DNA from: Mesorhizobium zhangyense
GTDB lineage: Bacteria; Pseudomonadota; Alphaproteobacteria; Rhizobiales; Rhizobiaceae
Length of the DNA stretch: 64,000 bases
Direction of reading: 5' to 3'
Assembly (NCBI RefSeq): GCF_011045115.1
Contig: NZ_JAAKZG010000003.1
Location: 558,001 to 622,000 of the forward strand
In this document: piece after piece, positions 51,345 through 60,096 of the stretch
How the letters are laid out: every line of letters begins with the position of its first letter
Position numbering within the stretch: position 1 is the first letter of the stretch
Position numbers and translations under genes: made by a program
Notes under the pieces: model-generated
Databases searched by the model: none
What the model saw: the letters and a program-made list of their open reading frames with translations, nothing else
Told to the model about the DNA's origin: nothing

Positions 51345-53215
51345 TCGGCGGCGAGACCCTTTCCTATGGGTCCATTCTCAACCGATTCGTCACTGGGCAG
51401 GAAGCCACCGGATTGCCTATTCCAGAGCTGCGCATAAAGCCCGCCGCGTGCGACGAGTTCGTCATGCGAGCCTTCCTCGATGACCCGGCCCTGATCCATG
51501 ACGACGAGCCGGTCCATCGCGGCGATGGTGGAAAGCCGGTGTGCGATCGCGATCACTGTCTTGCCCTCCATCAACCGGTAAAGGTTTTCCTGGATTGCCG
51601 CCTCGACCTCGGAATCGAGCGCAGACGTCGCCTCGTCGAGTATGAGGATCGGCGCGTCCTTCAGCATAACGCGGGCAATGGCGATGCGTTGCCTCTGGCC
51701 GCCCGACAATTTCACGCCACGCTCGCCGACATGGGCATCGTAGCCCTTGCGTCCCTTCGGATCGGAAAGCCCGGCGATGAATTCGGCAGCCGAGGCGCGC
51801 CGCGCCGCTTCCACCATCATGTCGTCGTCGGCGTCGGGACGGCCATAGAGGATATTGTCGCGCACCGAGCGATGCAGCAGCGACGTATCCTGCGTGACCA
51901 TGCCGATCTCGGCGCGCAGCGAGTCCTGCGCCACTGCCGAGATATCCTGGCCATCGACAAGGATGCGTCCGCTTTCCAGATCGTAGAAGCGCAGCAAAAG
52001 GTTCACCAGCGTCGACTTGCCGGCACCCGAGCGCCCGACCAGTCCGACCTTCTCGCCCGGCCTGATCGTCAGCGAAAGATGCTCGATGATGCCTTTGCCC
52101 TTGCCATAGTGGAAGCCGATGTTCTCGAACGCGATCTCGCCCTTGCTGACGACGATCTCCTTCGCACCGGGCTTATCCTCGACAAGGCGCGGCATCGAGA
52201 TCGAGCCGATGCCGTCTTGCACCGTGCCGATATTCTCGAACAGGCCCGACACTTCCCACATGATCCACTGCGACATGCCCCACAGCCGCAGCACCAGTCC
52301 GATGACGACGGCCACCGCGCCGATCGACACGGCCTCGCCGAGCCACAGCCAGATGGAGAGCGCTGTGACGGCAGTGAGCAGGACCGAATTGAGGACATAG
52401 AGAACGCCATAAAGCCCGGTGACCAGCCGCATCGAGCGGTAGACCGTCTCGAGGAAGCTCGACATGCCTTCGCGCGCGAACGATGCCTCACGCCGGCTGT
52501 GCGAAAACAGTTTTACCGTCTGGATGTTGGTGTAGCTGTCGACGACGCGCCCGGTCATCATCGAGCGCGCATCCGCCTGCTCTTCCGCCACCTTGCCGAG
52601 CCGCGGGATGAAGTAGCGCAGCAGGATGACATAGCAGACGAGCCAGATGGCAAGCGGCGCGGCCAGCCGCCAGTCGGCCGAACCGACAATAAACAGCATG
52701 CCGAGAAAATAGACGATGACGTAGTTCAGCACGTCGACCAGTTTGATGACGCATTCGCGCACGGCGAGCGCGGTCTGCATCAACTTGGTGGCGATGCGGC
52801 CGGCGAATTCGTCCTGATAGAAGGTCATCGACTGCTTGAGCAGGTAACGGTGCACCTGCCAACGGATGCGCATGGGGTAGTTGCCCATCAGCGTCTGCTG
52901 GTTGACCATCGAATTGATGAAAACTGTGCCCGGCAGCAGAAACAGCACGACGAACGCCATGGCCGCCAGCTTCCAGCCCTCCGTCTGGAGGAAGGTCTCG
53001 CGATTCTGCGCCGACAACCAGTCGACGATCGAGCCGAGGAAGCCGAACATCCACACTTCGGCCAGTGCGACCAGCGCCGTCAGAATAGCCGAAACGGCAA
53101 TGAAGGGCCACGACCCCTTGGTGTAATGGAGGCAGAAGGCCACCAGCGTCTTTGGCGGCTCGACCGGCTCCGCGGCGGGAAACGGATCTAGTCTTTTTTC
53201 AAACCAGCGAAACAT
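51341..53215 (-). CDS. ABC exporter half-transporter 3 (ABCB/MsbA-like)
   Basis: A 624-residue half-transporter and the first gene of the three-exporter operon. The preface is FRWFEKRLDPFPAAEPVEPP; Walker A is GRSGAGKST (Arg instead of Pro), then LSGGQRQRIAIAR, LILDEATSALD and IAHRLSTI. The start ATG 53215 is preceded by a weak purine-rich stretch. Upstream is a perfect palindrome at 53291-53328. Three consecutive, translationally coupled half-transporters could form alternative homo- or heterodimers. Confidence 0.93.
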   Translation of the reverse strand: MFRWFEKRLDPFPAAEPVEPPKTLVAFCLHYTKGSWPFIAVSAILTALVALAEVWMFGFLGSIVDWLSAQNRETFLQTEGWKLAAMAFVVLFLLPGTVFINSMVNQQTLMGNYPMRIRWQVHRYLLKQSMTFYQDEFAGRIATKLMQTALAVRECVIKLVDVLNYVIVYFLGMLFIVGSADWRLAAPLAIWLVCYVILLRYFIPRLGKVAEEQADARSMMTGRVVDSYTNIQTVKLFSHSRREASFAREGMSSFLETVYRSMRLVTGLYGVLYVLNSVLLTAVTALSIWLWLGEAVSIGAVAVVIGLVLRLWGMSQWIMWEVSGLFENIGTVQDGIGSISMPRLVEDKPGAKEIVVSKGEIAFENIGFHYGKGKGIIEHLSLTIRPGEKVGLVGRSGAGKSTLVNLLLRFYDLESGRILVDGQDISAVAQDSLRAEIGMVTQDTSLLHRSVRDNILYGRPDADDDMMVEAARRASAAEFIAGLSDPKGRKGYDAHVGERGVKLSGGQRQRIAIARVMLKDAPILILDEATSALDSEVEAAIQENLYRLMEGKTVIAIAHRLSTIAAMDRLVVMDQGRVIEEGSHDELVARGGLYAQLWNRQSGGFLPSDESVENGPIGKGLAAE

Positions 53216-53277
53216 CGTTCATTCTCTGTTTGGTGCCTTTCCCGAAAAGCGGCGCGCCGTTCGGGCAAATCATTCGT

Positions 53278-53328
53278 AAAAACAACAAGTTGTAACATGA
53301 CCCGGAATCAATCCGCGATCATGTTACA
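53278..53328 (-). terminator. Palindrome between the hypothetical gene and the exporter operon
   Basis: TGTAACATGA (53291-53300) and TCATGTTACA (53319-53328) are perfect 10-base arms, with CGGA/TCCG pairing inside. On the minus strand it follows the stop at 53337 and precedes ACTTGTTGTTTTT, so it fits a terminator; an operator for the exporter operon is the alternative. Confidence 0.45.
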
Positions 53329-53336
53329 GCGTTGCG

Positions 53337-53783
53337 TCATGCAGCGCGGCGAACCGATTCACCGCTATCATATTCGGACGCCTCCTCACCGGCTTGATCG
53401 GGCTTGCCACCAAGGGCAGGCCCGACCTCCTCAATGTAGGGTGTCCGTGCCGATTCGCCGATATCTTCGGCGACCGCTCCTGCCACGGTCGTGGCAGGAG
53501 CCCGCCAGTCCCTGAGAGACCGCAATGCCGAAGCAATGCGATCGCTCAGCCTTTGCAACGGCGAGCGGTAGCCCGGATCGGGGCTTGCACCCGAAAAGTC
53601 GACATCAGGCAGACCGCCACGACGCCGTATCCGGCTTTCCGGATAATCGGACGGCAGGCGCACGCCCATGACCATCGCCCATGCCGACAGCTTGCGCTCG
53701 GACAGGCTCACGCGACCGTTCGGCTGCCGCGACAAAGGGGCTGGTTCTGGTGGGGATTTTCGCCCCTTGAATGAAAAAGACAT
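53337..53783 (-). CDS. Hypothetical basic/charged protein
   Basis: A 148-residue protein starting MSFSFKGRKSPPEPAPLS, without signal or membrane spans. The middle (RVSLSERKLSAWAMVMGVRLP) and GYRSPLQRLSDRIASALRSLRDW look helical; the ends are Pro, Glu and Ser-rich and probably disordered. AAGGAATCCGACG supports the ATG at 53783. I do not recognise the family. A perfect 11-bp hairpin lies inside the coding sequence (53476-53501). Confidence 0.6.
   Translation of the reverse strand: MSFSFKGRKSPPEPAPLSRQPNGRVSLSERKLSAWAMVMGVRLPSDYPESRIRRRGGLPDVDFSGASPDPGYRSPLQRLSDRIASALRSLRDWRAPATTVAGAVAEDIGESARTPYIEEVGPALGGKPDQAGEEASEYDSGESVRRAA
53476..53501. repeat. Perfect intragenic hairpin
   Basis: GCTCCTGCCAC (53476-53486) and GTGGCAGGAGC (53491-53501) pair perfectly around GGTC, inside the hypothetical gene. 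An 11-bp perfect stem with a tetraloop is unusual in coding sequence and may mark an element insertion or an RNA structure. Confidence 0.5.
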
Positions 53784-54163
53784 CGTCGGATTCCTTTGAA
53801 AACGGAAAAGAATTCCGGCGGGAATCGAGTCCTGAAGCTTTGAAGTGTCAGAGTTAAAGCGCCAAACCCAGGCCGACATCACGCCCAAAGGCCGTGGATC
53901 GGGAACAAAGACACGCGCACGAATACGCGGAGATGGAGTTACTGGTGCTTTAGAATGTCAAAGGAAAGCTTCGAACCGAAAACCGCCGTCAGCGTCGTGC
54001 GGCATGGGCCGGGAGCAAGAACATATGAATAGTCATGACTGCCTCCGTCGGTTCGAGTTGACAATGACGGCTCTATAACCGCATTCGGCGCGCAAGACCA
54101 CGCATAACTGCCAAATTGTCGCAACCTTGCAGCGCCTGTGGCGATCACGCAACACATTAGCGA
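53784..54163. other. Intergenic region, 380 bases
   Basis: Lies between the divergent hypothetical gene and trmL. Two imperfect 14-mers sharing 11 bases, GCTTTGAAGTGTCA (53837-53850) and GCTTTAGAATGTCA (53947-53960), are 110 bases apart. A TTGACA at 54058 has no well-spaced -10 partner. No gene is supported. Confidence 0.45.
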
Positions 54164-54631
54164 GTGAAGATATTGGCCGACGGCATCCGCATCGCCCTCT
54201 ACCAGCCCGACATCGCCGGCAACACCGGCACCATCCTGCGCATGGCCGCCTGCCTCGCCATCGCCGTCGACATCATCGAACCGGCCGGCTTCGACCTTTC
54301 GGACCGCAACCTGAGACGGGCCGGCATGGACTATCTCGAAATGGCCTCCCTGACGCGCCATATCGATTTCGCGGCGTTCGAAGCGTGGCGAAAGGCCGAG
54401 GCTCGCCGGCTCGTTCTGTTCTCGACCAAAGCCGCCCTGCCCTACACGCAGTTTAGCTACGCCGATGGCGACGTAATATTGTTTGGCCGCGAGTCGGCCG
54501 GCGTACCAGAAGACGTGCATGAGACCGCCGACGCGCGGCTCCTCATCCCGATGAAGGGCGGCGGACGCAGCCTCAATCTCGCGCTCAGTGCCTCGATGGC
54601 CGCGGGCGAAGCAATCCGGCAGCTCGGCTGA
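54164..54631 (+). CDS. trmL: tRNA (cytidine(34)-2'-O)-methyltransferase TrmL
   Basis: A 155-residue SPOUT-class enzyme that methylates the wobble nucleotide of tRNA-Leu isoacceptors. Motifs are LYQPDIAGNTGTILRMAACL (motif 1), VILFGRESAGVPEDVHE (motif 2) and IPMKGGGRSLNLALSASMA (motif 3, the knot with the SAM site). The start is GTG 54164 or TTG 54173; neither has a strong ribosome site and no ATG is available. Confidence 0.95.
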   Translation: MKILADGIRIALYQPDIAGNTGTILRMAACLAIAVDIIEPAGFDLSDRNLRRAGMDYLEMASLTRHIDFAAFEAWRKAEARRLVLFSTKAALPYTQFSYADGDVILFGRESAGVPEDVHETADARLLIPMKGGGRSLNLALSASMAAGEAIRQLG

Positions 54632-54765
54632 AACATCTTCCACCCCGGCCACGATCGCCCAGCTTGCGATCTTGCGTCCTCGGACCCTGACCGACCCGCC
54701 GATTCTCAGCCGTGTGAACATCATCTCATCCTTCGATTTGCATCCTGAAGGATCTCTTGCTACAA

Positions 54766-54783
54766 CCTCAACATTAGTTGAGG
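54766..54783. promoter_or_regulatory. SoxR box
   Basis: CCTCAAC-ATTA-GTTGAGG is a perfect 18-base palindrome matching the known SoxR operator pattern CCTCAA-n6-TTGAGG. It lies 18 bases upstream of soxR. On the minus strand a TTGACC overlaps its edge with a possible -10 element 19 bases away, the long spacing used by MerR-family promoters. Confidence 0.78.
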
Positions 54784-54801
54784 TCAAGCGGAAAGTCGGA
54801 C

Positions 54802-55275
54802 ATGGGCAGGGAATTATCGGTCGGCGAGGTGGCGCATCGCAGCGGCATCGCGGTTTCAGCGCTTCATTTCTATGAGACGAAGGGCTTGATCCAAAGCCAT
54901 CGCACAGGCGGCAATCAGCGGCGCTACGGGCAGGACGTGCTGCGCCGGGTGGCCGTCATCAAGGTCGCCCAAGAGGTCGGCATTTCGCTGGCGGATATCG
55001 CCGCTGCCCTTGCCGCACTGCCGGACGGCAGGACGCCGACGCGAGAGGACTGGCGGGTGCTTTCGGAAGGCTGGGCGGCCGATCTCGACCAGCGCATTCT
55101 TCAATTGCAGAAGCTGCGCAACGGGCTGACCAACTGCATCGGCTGCGGCTGCATGTCCATCGACCGCTGCCCCCTGCACAATGCCGACGACCATCTCAGT
55201 GAAGATGGCCCCGGCCCGCGCCTGCTTCTGACCGCATCACACCGAAAATCCAGCCGCGAATGCGGAAAGCTCTGA
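54802..55275 (+). CDS. soxR: Redox-sensitive transcriptional activator SoxR
   Basis: A 157-residue MerR-family regulator that senses redox-cycling compounds through a [2Fe-2S] cluster. The N-terminal HTH (LSVGEVAHRSGIAVSALHFY, then ETKGLI) and dimerisation helix precede the cluster motif CIGCGCMSIDRC, which has all four cysteines. ATG 54802 follows GGAAAG. No soxS-like gene is nearby, as expected outside enterics, where SoxR controls transport and redox genes directly. A SoxR box precedes it. Confidence 0.96.
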   Translation: MGRELSVGEVAHRSGIAVSALHFYETKGLIQSHRTGGNQRRYGQDVLRRVAVIKVAQEVGISLADIAAALAALPDGRTPTREDWRVLSEGWAADLDQRILQLQKLRNGLTNCIGCGCMSIDRCPLHNADDHLSEDGPGPRLLLTASHRKSSRECGKL

Positions 55276-55309
55276 ACTTGGCCGCCGCCCGCCCGAATCT
55301 CAACACAGT

Positions 55310-55567
55310 CTAGTCGGAAGTCGGCAGACGCCGGATGGTGAATTCGATGACATCGCCCGGTCGCTCGAACCAGCTTTCGATCGTTGTCCAATAGGCCTGC
55401 TTCGGCCAGCGTTCGAACCACTCCTGCGCCTTGGCGCGGGCATCCGGACGGGGCAGCACGAAAGTCTCGCGCAAAAAGCCGTCGCGCGGCGTGCGTTCAC
55501 GCTCGGCCCGGCTCTGGTCGAGCCTTCTTTTCAGACCATCGAGCGGCGGTCTCGTCGGGGTACGCAC
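55310..55567 (-). CDS. Small hypothetical protein
   Basis: An 85-residue basic protein with no signal or membrane span. The Arg-rich N-terminus (PPLDGLKRRLDQSRAERER) is followed by FLRETFVLPRPDARAKAQEW and a Trp-rich section (FERWPKQAYWTTIESWFERP). The GTG start at 55567 is chosen because AAGGAG sits six bases upstream. It converges on soxR with a 34-base gap. I do not recognise the family; the Trp and Arg content suggests a compact folded protein. Confidence 0.65.
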   Translation of the reverse strand: MRTPTRPPLDGLKRRLDQSRAERERTPRDGFLRETFVLPRPDARAKAQEWFERWPKQAYWTTIESWFERPGDVIEFTIRRLPTSD

Positions 55568-55689
55568 GACTAACTCCTTGACCCTGATCAATTACAGATT
55601 AGGGATCGCGCGGGAAAAGACGAGTCATTTTCGCAGGCGCCAATCACCAGATGGCAGGCCTGCAAGGCAGTGAGTGGAGACGAGTGCCT

Positions 55690-56604
55690 ATGGAGCGAGC
55701 TGAAATACCGGCGGGATTGCCTGCGGACATCGAAGGCAAGAAGGAATGGGCGCGCGCCTGGTTCGAGGAACTGCGCGACCGCATCTGCGCCGGCTTCGAG
55801 CAGATCGAGGACGACCTCACCGGCCCGCAGGCCTCATGGTCGCCGGGCCGTTTCGAGAAGACCCCATGGCAGCGTGAGGAAGGCAAGGGCGGTGGCGGCA
55901 TCATGTCGATGATGCATGGCCGCGTCTTCGAAAAGGTCGGCGTCCATACCTCCACCGTCCACGGCGAATTCTCCCCCGAATTCCGCAAGCAGATGCCGGG
56001 CGCCGAGGAAGATCCCAGCTTCTGGGCAAGCGGCATCTCGTTGATTGCGCACCCCTGGAACCCCAACGTACCCGCCGTGCACATGAACACGCGCATGGTC
56101 GTGACCTCGCGCCAGTGGTTCGGCGGCGGCGCAGACCTGACGCCCGTGCTCGATCGGCGCCGCACGCAGGAAGACCCGGACACGCTCGCCTTCCACAAGA
56201 CGATGCAGTTTGCCTGCGGCAAGCACGCGGCGATTGCCGACTATGATCGCTACAAGGCCTGGTGCGACGAGTATTTTTATCTCCCCCACCGCAACGAGGC
56301 ACGCGGCGTCGGCGGCATCTTCTTCGACTATTTGCAGTCGCCGCAGGAAAAGGGCGGCTGGGAAGCCGATTTCCGCTTCGTGCAGGATGTCGGCCGCTCC
56401 TTCCTCGTCGTCTACCAGCATCTGGTGCGCAAGAACTTCGGCCTGAACTGGACCGATGGCGATCGCGAGGAGCAACTGATTCGTCGCGGCCGCTATGTCG
56501 AGTTCAACCTGCTCTACGACCGCGGCACCATCTTCGGCCTCAAGACCGGCGGCAACGTCAACTCGATCCTGTCGAGCATGCCGCCCGAGGTGAAGTGGCC
56601 GTGA
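55690..56604 (+). CDS. hemF: Oxygen-dependent coproporphyrinogen III oxidase
   Basis: A 304-residue cytosolic homodimeric enzyme that decarboxylates coproporphyrinogen III to protoporphyrinogen IX using O2. Family blocks include [60 protein letters not shown] and [20 protein letters not shown], with catalytic His and Asp residues in place. ATG 55690 is favoured by GTGGAG upstream; a start at 55651 would add 13 residues. Confidence 0.97.
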   Translation: MERAEIPAGLPADIEGKKEWARAWFEELRDRICAGFEQIEDDLTGPQASWSPGRFEKTPWQREEGKGGGGIMSMMHGRVFEKVGVHTSTVHGEFSPEFRKQMPGAEEDPSFWASGISLIAHPWNPNVPAVHMNTRMVVTSRQWFGGGADLTPVLDRRRTQEDPDTLAFHKTMQFACGKHAAIADYDRYKAWCDEYFYLPHRNEARGVGGIFFDYLQSPQEKGGWEADFRFVQDVGRSFLVVYQHLVRKNFGLNWTDGDREEQLIRRGRYVEFNLLYDRGTIFGLKTGGNVNSILSSMPPEVKWP

Positions 56605-56825
56605 TCTCTCCTGTCTGATGTCGCTTATGGGCAATGTGACCTGAAAGCGACACTTATGCCGGATTGTTACCGCCTGTAAGATTGCGTGGTGACAAGAGGA
56701 AGCATTACGATTAGGACTTGGATGAAAGCTGACGCGAGCGCGAAAACGCGCCGCGCCGGCTAAGAATGACACATGAAATGCGGTGGGTTGGGCCTCCCGC
56801 GAAACGCGCTAAACCACGGTCGGCA

Positions 56826-56890
56826 GCCGGAATCCGGTTTCCGGAAAGATCGTGGCGAAACAAGACGATAGAGCACGATCCGGAATCTCT
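56826..56890. repeat. Rhizobial-type intergenic repeat within a 340-base gap
   Basis: The stretch with GGAATCCGGTTTCCGG, AAACAAGACGATAGAGC and GATCCGGAATC resembles a very common short repeat of Mesorhizobium-type genomes that joins an AACCGGTTTTCGG-like box to an AAACAA...TAGAGCATGATC-like box. It lies between hemF and a secreted hydrolase gene (gap 56605-56945). The rest of the gap shows nothing recognisable. Confidence 0.55.
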
Positions 56891-56945
56891 TGCGATGGAT
56901 CAGGCTCTAGAATTTTAGTTAACTTTTAGCTGACAGTGTCCGTCC

Positions 56946-57884
56946 ATGATCAAGCAGTCTCTCCTCGGCGCGATGGCGCTTACTCTTGTCCTCGGTTTTG
57001 CTGGCACAGCCGGCGCGCGCGATCTATCTGATTGCGAGCGCAACGGTTCGCAGGCAAAAATGGCGGCTTCCAACAGCAGCAAGGAAACACCAAAACCCGC
57101 AAGTGCTGCTGCCGCGCGCTGCCCCGACCTGTCGATCGATACGCCCGTGAAAAGCCTTAAAGCCGAGCCAGTCAAGGCCATGATCGAACAGGATTCGCCC
57201 GCTCCTGAATTCAACGTTGCCGTTCCGCCGGCGGCAGCCTCGTCGTCCATCATCCGCGCGAAAGACTTCACCGTCCTCGTCAAGCGGCCGGAAAAGGCCA
57301 CTGCAGAAACGCTGGTGCTTCTCCACGGCTCGGGCGGCGACGAGACGACGATGATGGCCCTCGCCTCCCGCATCGCCCCGCGCTCGGTGCTGATGGGTGT
57401 GCGCGGCCGCGTCGTGCAGGACGGCAGCAAGCGCTGGTATGCGCGCCTGACGCCGACCAAATTCGACCAGCGCGACATCCGCTCCGAGGCAAACGCCTTT
57501 GCCGGCTTCCTGCAGGACGCCGTCAAAAAGAAGATACTCGATCTCGATCACACCACCTTCGTCGGCTATTCCAACGGCGCCAATCTGCTGGCAGCCCTGA
57601 CCCTGCTTCACCCCGGCCTCGTCGAGCGCGCCGTGCTGCTGCGACCAATGTCGGTGCTGGAAAAAATCCCGGCGGTCGATCTTTCCAGCGTCCGCTATCT
57701 CGTCGTCGCTGGTCAGGCCGACGTGACCTATTCGCCCTTCGCTTCCGGCCTCGAAGCGATGCTGAAGGATCACGGCGCACGCATCGACGCCCACATGATC
57801 AAGGCCGACCATGGCCTCGGCGACGAAGACGCCAAGCTCGTCAGCGACTGGCTGGCCCGCTCGAATGCCGTTTCGTTGAACTGA
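56946..57884 (+). CDS. Secreted alpha/beta hydrolase (carboxylesterase-like)
   Basis: A 312-residue exported serine hydrolase of the phospholipase/carboxylesterase family. A signal ends near AGTAGARD. An unusual Ala/Ser/Pro-rich section of about 75 residues with two cysteines (DLSDCERN and ARCPDL) precedes the catalytic domain. The oxyanion region is LLHGSGGDETT, the nucleophile is in VGYSNGAN, Asp is in VAGQADVTYSPF and His is in KADHGLGDED. The substrate is unknown. The signal and linker suggest a periplasmic or secreted enzyme. Confidence 0.88.
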   Translation: MIKQSLLGAMALTLVLGFAGTAGARDLSDCERNGSQAKMAASNSSKETPKPASAAAARCPDLSIDTPVKSLKAEPVKAMIEQDSPAPEFNVAVPPAAASSSIIRAKDFTVLVKRPEKATAETLVLLHGSGGDETTMMALASRIAPRSVLMGVRGRVVQDGSKRWYARLTPTKFDQRDIRSEANAFAGFLQDAVKKKILDLDHTTFVGYSNGANLLAALTLLHPGLVERAVLLRPMSVLEKIPAVDLSSVRYLVVAGQADVTYSPFASGLEAMLKDHGARIDAHMIKADHGLGDEDAKLVSDWLARSNAVSLN

Positions 57885-57993
57885 AACAAGCCTCGATCAG
57901 AATGAGTTGATCCAGGCTCGCAGACGCAACTTATTGCTCCATTCCGTGTTATCATCCTGTCCGCCACCAAGAGCGAGGATAGGAGGAAAACCG

Positions 57994-58179
57994 ATGAAGG
58001 AATTTCAATGCGGATCGCTTGTTCCCGGCTGCGACTGGCATACGAAGCATGAGGAAGAAGCTGAAGTGATGCGCCGCGCGGTCGAGCATATGCGCGAAAC
58101 CCACGGCGAAACGATCATCCGCGAAACCATGATCGAAGCTATCCGCTCGCGGGTCGAAAAGGTTCGCGACGCGGCCTGA
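57994..58179 (+). CDS. DUF1059 small protein
   Basis: A 61-residue protein of the DUF1059 family. It has the typical FQCGSLVPGCDWHTKHEEEAE start with C6 and C13 near His residues, suggesting a small zinc-binding fold. Helices follow (VMRRAVEHMRETHGET). A strong AGGAGG lies upstream of ATG 57994. It stands alone; no function is known for the family. Confidence 0.88.
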   Translation: MKEFQCGSLVPGCDWHTKHEEEAEVMRRAVEHMRETHGETIIRETMIEAIRSRVEKVRDAA

Positions 58180-58189
58180 TTGGAATCCG

Positions 58190-59464
58190 CTAACTTATTG
58201 TTTTCAAACTATCGGCGGCGCGCTCAACCAGCGCGTCGCGATCGAGCGCAAAGCCGGAATCGACCCATGCGGTTTCCAGTGCGCGCAGCGTGTCGCCCAT
58301 CTTCGGCCCTTGCGTGGCACCCAAAGCGGTCAAATCCGCGCCCTTGACCGGAAAGACCGGCCTTTCCCACTTTTCCGCAAAAGCAAGCAGGCGCGAGAAC
58401 CCGCCGGCTTCCATCAGCGCCTTGTCGTCCTCGACCGCACGGGCGCGCGCCGAAGCCAGCGCCAACCGCAGGCGGTCGACAAAGCCTTTCGGCTCGCCGC
58501 GATAGAGCATCTTTGCAAAAGCGCCCTCAGCCCAGGTCGATACCGGCGCGGGCATGCCCGCCCATTGCAACAGGCGTTCGCTCTCGGCCTTCGAAAATTT
58601 CAGCCGCTCGGCCAGCCCGGCCATGCGCGCGGCATCCGGCAGCACGATGGCCGCAAGCCGCAGCAACGGATCGGGCTCCCAGCCGAGATCGCGCTCGGTC
58701 TTCACCAGCCCGTGAATCGCGTCGATGCCCCATTTCTCACTTTCGGGCAGGATGCGCGTCAGCACACCGGCCTGCCGCATCCACAAAAGCGCGCGCGACG
58801 GGTCAGGCGCTGACAGGAGCTTCTTCAACTCGGCCCAGACCCGCTCGGCCGAAAGCTGGTCGAGCCCGTCCTTCAGCCGCGCGCTCGCCTTCACACCCTC
58901 GGCATCCGGCCGGCCCGAGCCGTACCAGGCGAAGAAACGATAAAACCGCAGGATGCGCAGATAGTCTTCGCGAATGCGCGCCTCCGCATCGCCGATGAAA
59001 CGCAAGGTGCGGCTTTCAAGGTCGGCCAGTCCGCCGACCAGATCGATCACCGAACCGTCGGCTTCGGCGTAAAGCGCATTGATGGTGAAGTCGCGCCGTT
59101 CGGCGTCGCTCTTCCAGTCACGGCCGAACTGCACCTTGGCGCGGCGTCCGTCGGTCTCCACGTCGGCGCGCAGCGTCGTCACCTCGAACGGCTTGCCGCC
59201 GGCAATCACGGTGATCGTGCCATGCTCGGCCCCGGTCGGCACGGCCTTGAAGCCGGCGGCCTCGGCACGCCGCGTCGTCAGTTCAGGCACATTGGTCGTT
59301 GCGATGTCGATATCGGAAACGGGTTCGCCAAGCAGTGCGTTGCGCACAGCCCCGCCTGCGATGCGCGCTTCTTCGCCTTCCGCGGAAAGGGCCTCGAGAA
59401 GCCGCTGAAGATTAGCGTCCGCAAGCCATTCGGCGCGGCCGGCGATCGACGCCTTGTCGCTCAT
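58190..59464 (-). CDS. cca: CCA tRNA nucleotidyltransferase / poly(A) polymerase-type
   Basis: A 424-residue class II nucleotidyltransferase that adds or repairs the 3' CCA of tRNAs. The N-terminal motif GGAVRNALLGEPVSDIDIAT provides the catalytic DxD; other conserved blocks are RRDFTINALYAEADG, DLVGGLADLESRTLRFIGDA and EDYLRILRFYRFFA. The start overlaps the NUDIX gene stop by ATGA. It ends a three-gene operon. Confidence 0.95.
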   Translation of the reverse strand: MSDKASIAGRAEWLADANLQRLLEALSAEGEEARIAGGAVRNALLGEPVSDIDIATTNVPELTTRRAEAAGFKAVPTGAEHGTITVIAGGKPFEVTTLRADVETDGRRAKVQFGRDWKSDAERRDFTINALYAEADGSVIDLVGGLADLESRTLRFIGDAEARIREDYLRILRFYRFFAWYGSGRPDAEGVKASARLKDGLDQLSAERVWAELKKLLSAPDPSRALLWMRQAGVLTRILPESEKWGIDAIHGLVKTERDLGWEPDPLLRLAAIVLPDAARMAGLAERLKFSKAESERLLQWAGMPAPVSTWAEGAFAKMLYRGEPKGFVDRLRLALASARARAVEDDKALMEAGGFSRLLAFAEKWERPVFPVKGADLTALGATQGPKMGDTLRALETAWVDSGFALDRDALVERAADSLKTIS

Positions 59465-60093
59465 GCATAGAGCCTTTCATAAAGCGTGCGGATGATGCCG
59501 GCTGTGACGCCCCAGATGCGCTGGCCGCCATAAGGCATGTCGTAATAGACCCATTCCTTGTCATCCCACACACGGCTGCCCTGATGGTGGTTGGCAGGGT
59601 CCATCAGGAACCGCAGCGGCACTTCGAAGGCCGTATCCACTTCATGCGGATTGATCGTCAGATGAAAACCCGGTCGCACGACGGCGAGCACCGGCGCGAT
59701 GCGATAGCCGCTGCCGGCGACATAGTCAGGCATGCGGCCAACGATCTCGATATAATCCTCGCCAAGCCCGATCTCCTCCACCGTCTCGCGAAGTGCCGCA
59801 AACTCCGGCGTCGGATCGGTCGGATCGATGCGGCCTCCGGGAAACGCCACCTGCCCCGAGTGATTGCGCAGTTTCTCGGTGCGCTTGGTCAGGATGACGC
59901 TTGCCTCATCGCCATGATCGACCACGGGGATCAGCACCGCCGCATCGCGCAGATTGTCGCGGCGGATCAGATGGCCAAGGCCCGGATTGAAGCGATGGTC
60001 GCCATAATCCTCGTCCAGAACAGGCTCGCGCTCCTGCTCCACCCGCCTGCGAAAATCGAGTGCCGAAAAATGCGTTGCGACTGCGTTGTCCAT
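59461..60093 (-). CDS. CoA pyrophosphatase (NUDIX hydrolase)
   Basis: A 210-residue NUDIX hydrolase of the NudL/coenzyme A pyrophosphatase type, cleaving CoA and derivatives to 3',5'-ADP and phosphopantetheine. The NUDIX box is visible as GGRIDPTDPTPEFAALRETV followed by EEIG, preceded by the family motif RTEKLRNHSGQVAFPGG. It lies three bases after the DUF1285 gene and overlaps cca. Confidence 0.93.
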   Translation of the reverse strand: MDNAVATHFSALDFRRRVEQEREPVLDEDYGDHRFNPGLGHLIRRDNLRDAAVLIPVVDHGDEASVILTKRTEKLRNHSGQVAFPGGRIDPTDPTPEFAALRETVEEIGLGEDYIEIVGRMPDYVAGSGYRIAPVLAVVRPGFHLTINPHEVDTAFEVPLRFLMDPANHHQGSRVWDDKEWVYYDMPYGGQRIWGVTAGIIRTLYERLYA

Positions 60094-60096
60094 GGC

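Noticed and set aside
54058-54079. TTGACA followed by TATAAC as a promoter for trmL
   Set aside because: The spacing is only about 10 bases, too short for a sigma-70 type promoter.
53939-54787. A 282-codon minus-strand frame downstream of the SoxR box that could have been a SoxR target
   Set aside because: Most of it is antisense to trmL and the start region has no ribosome site; only the promoter-like spacing at its head is worth following up.
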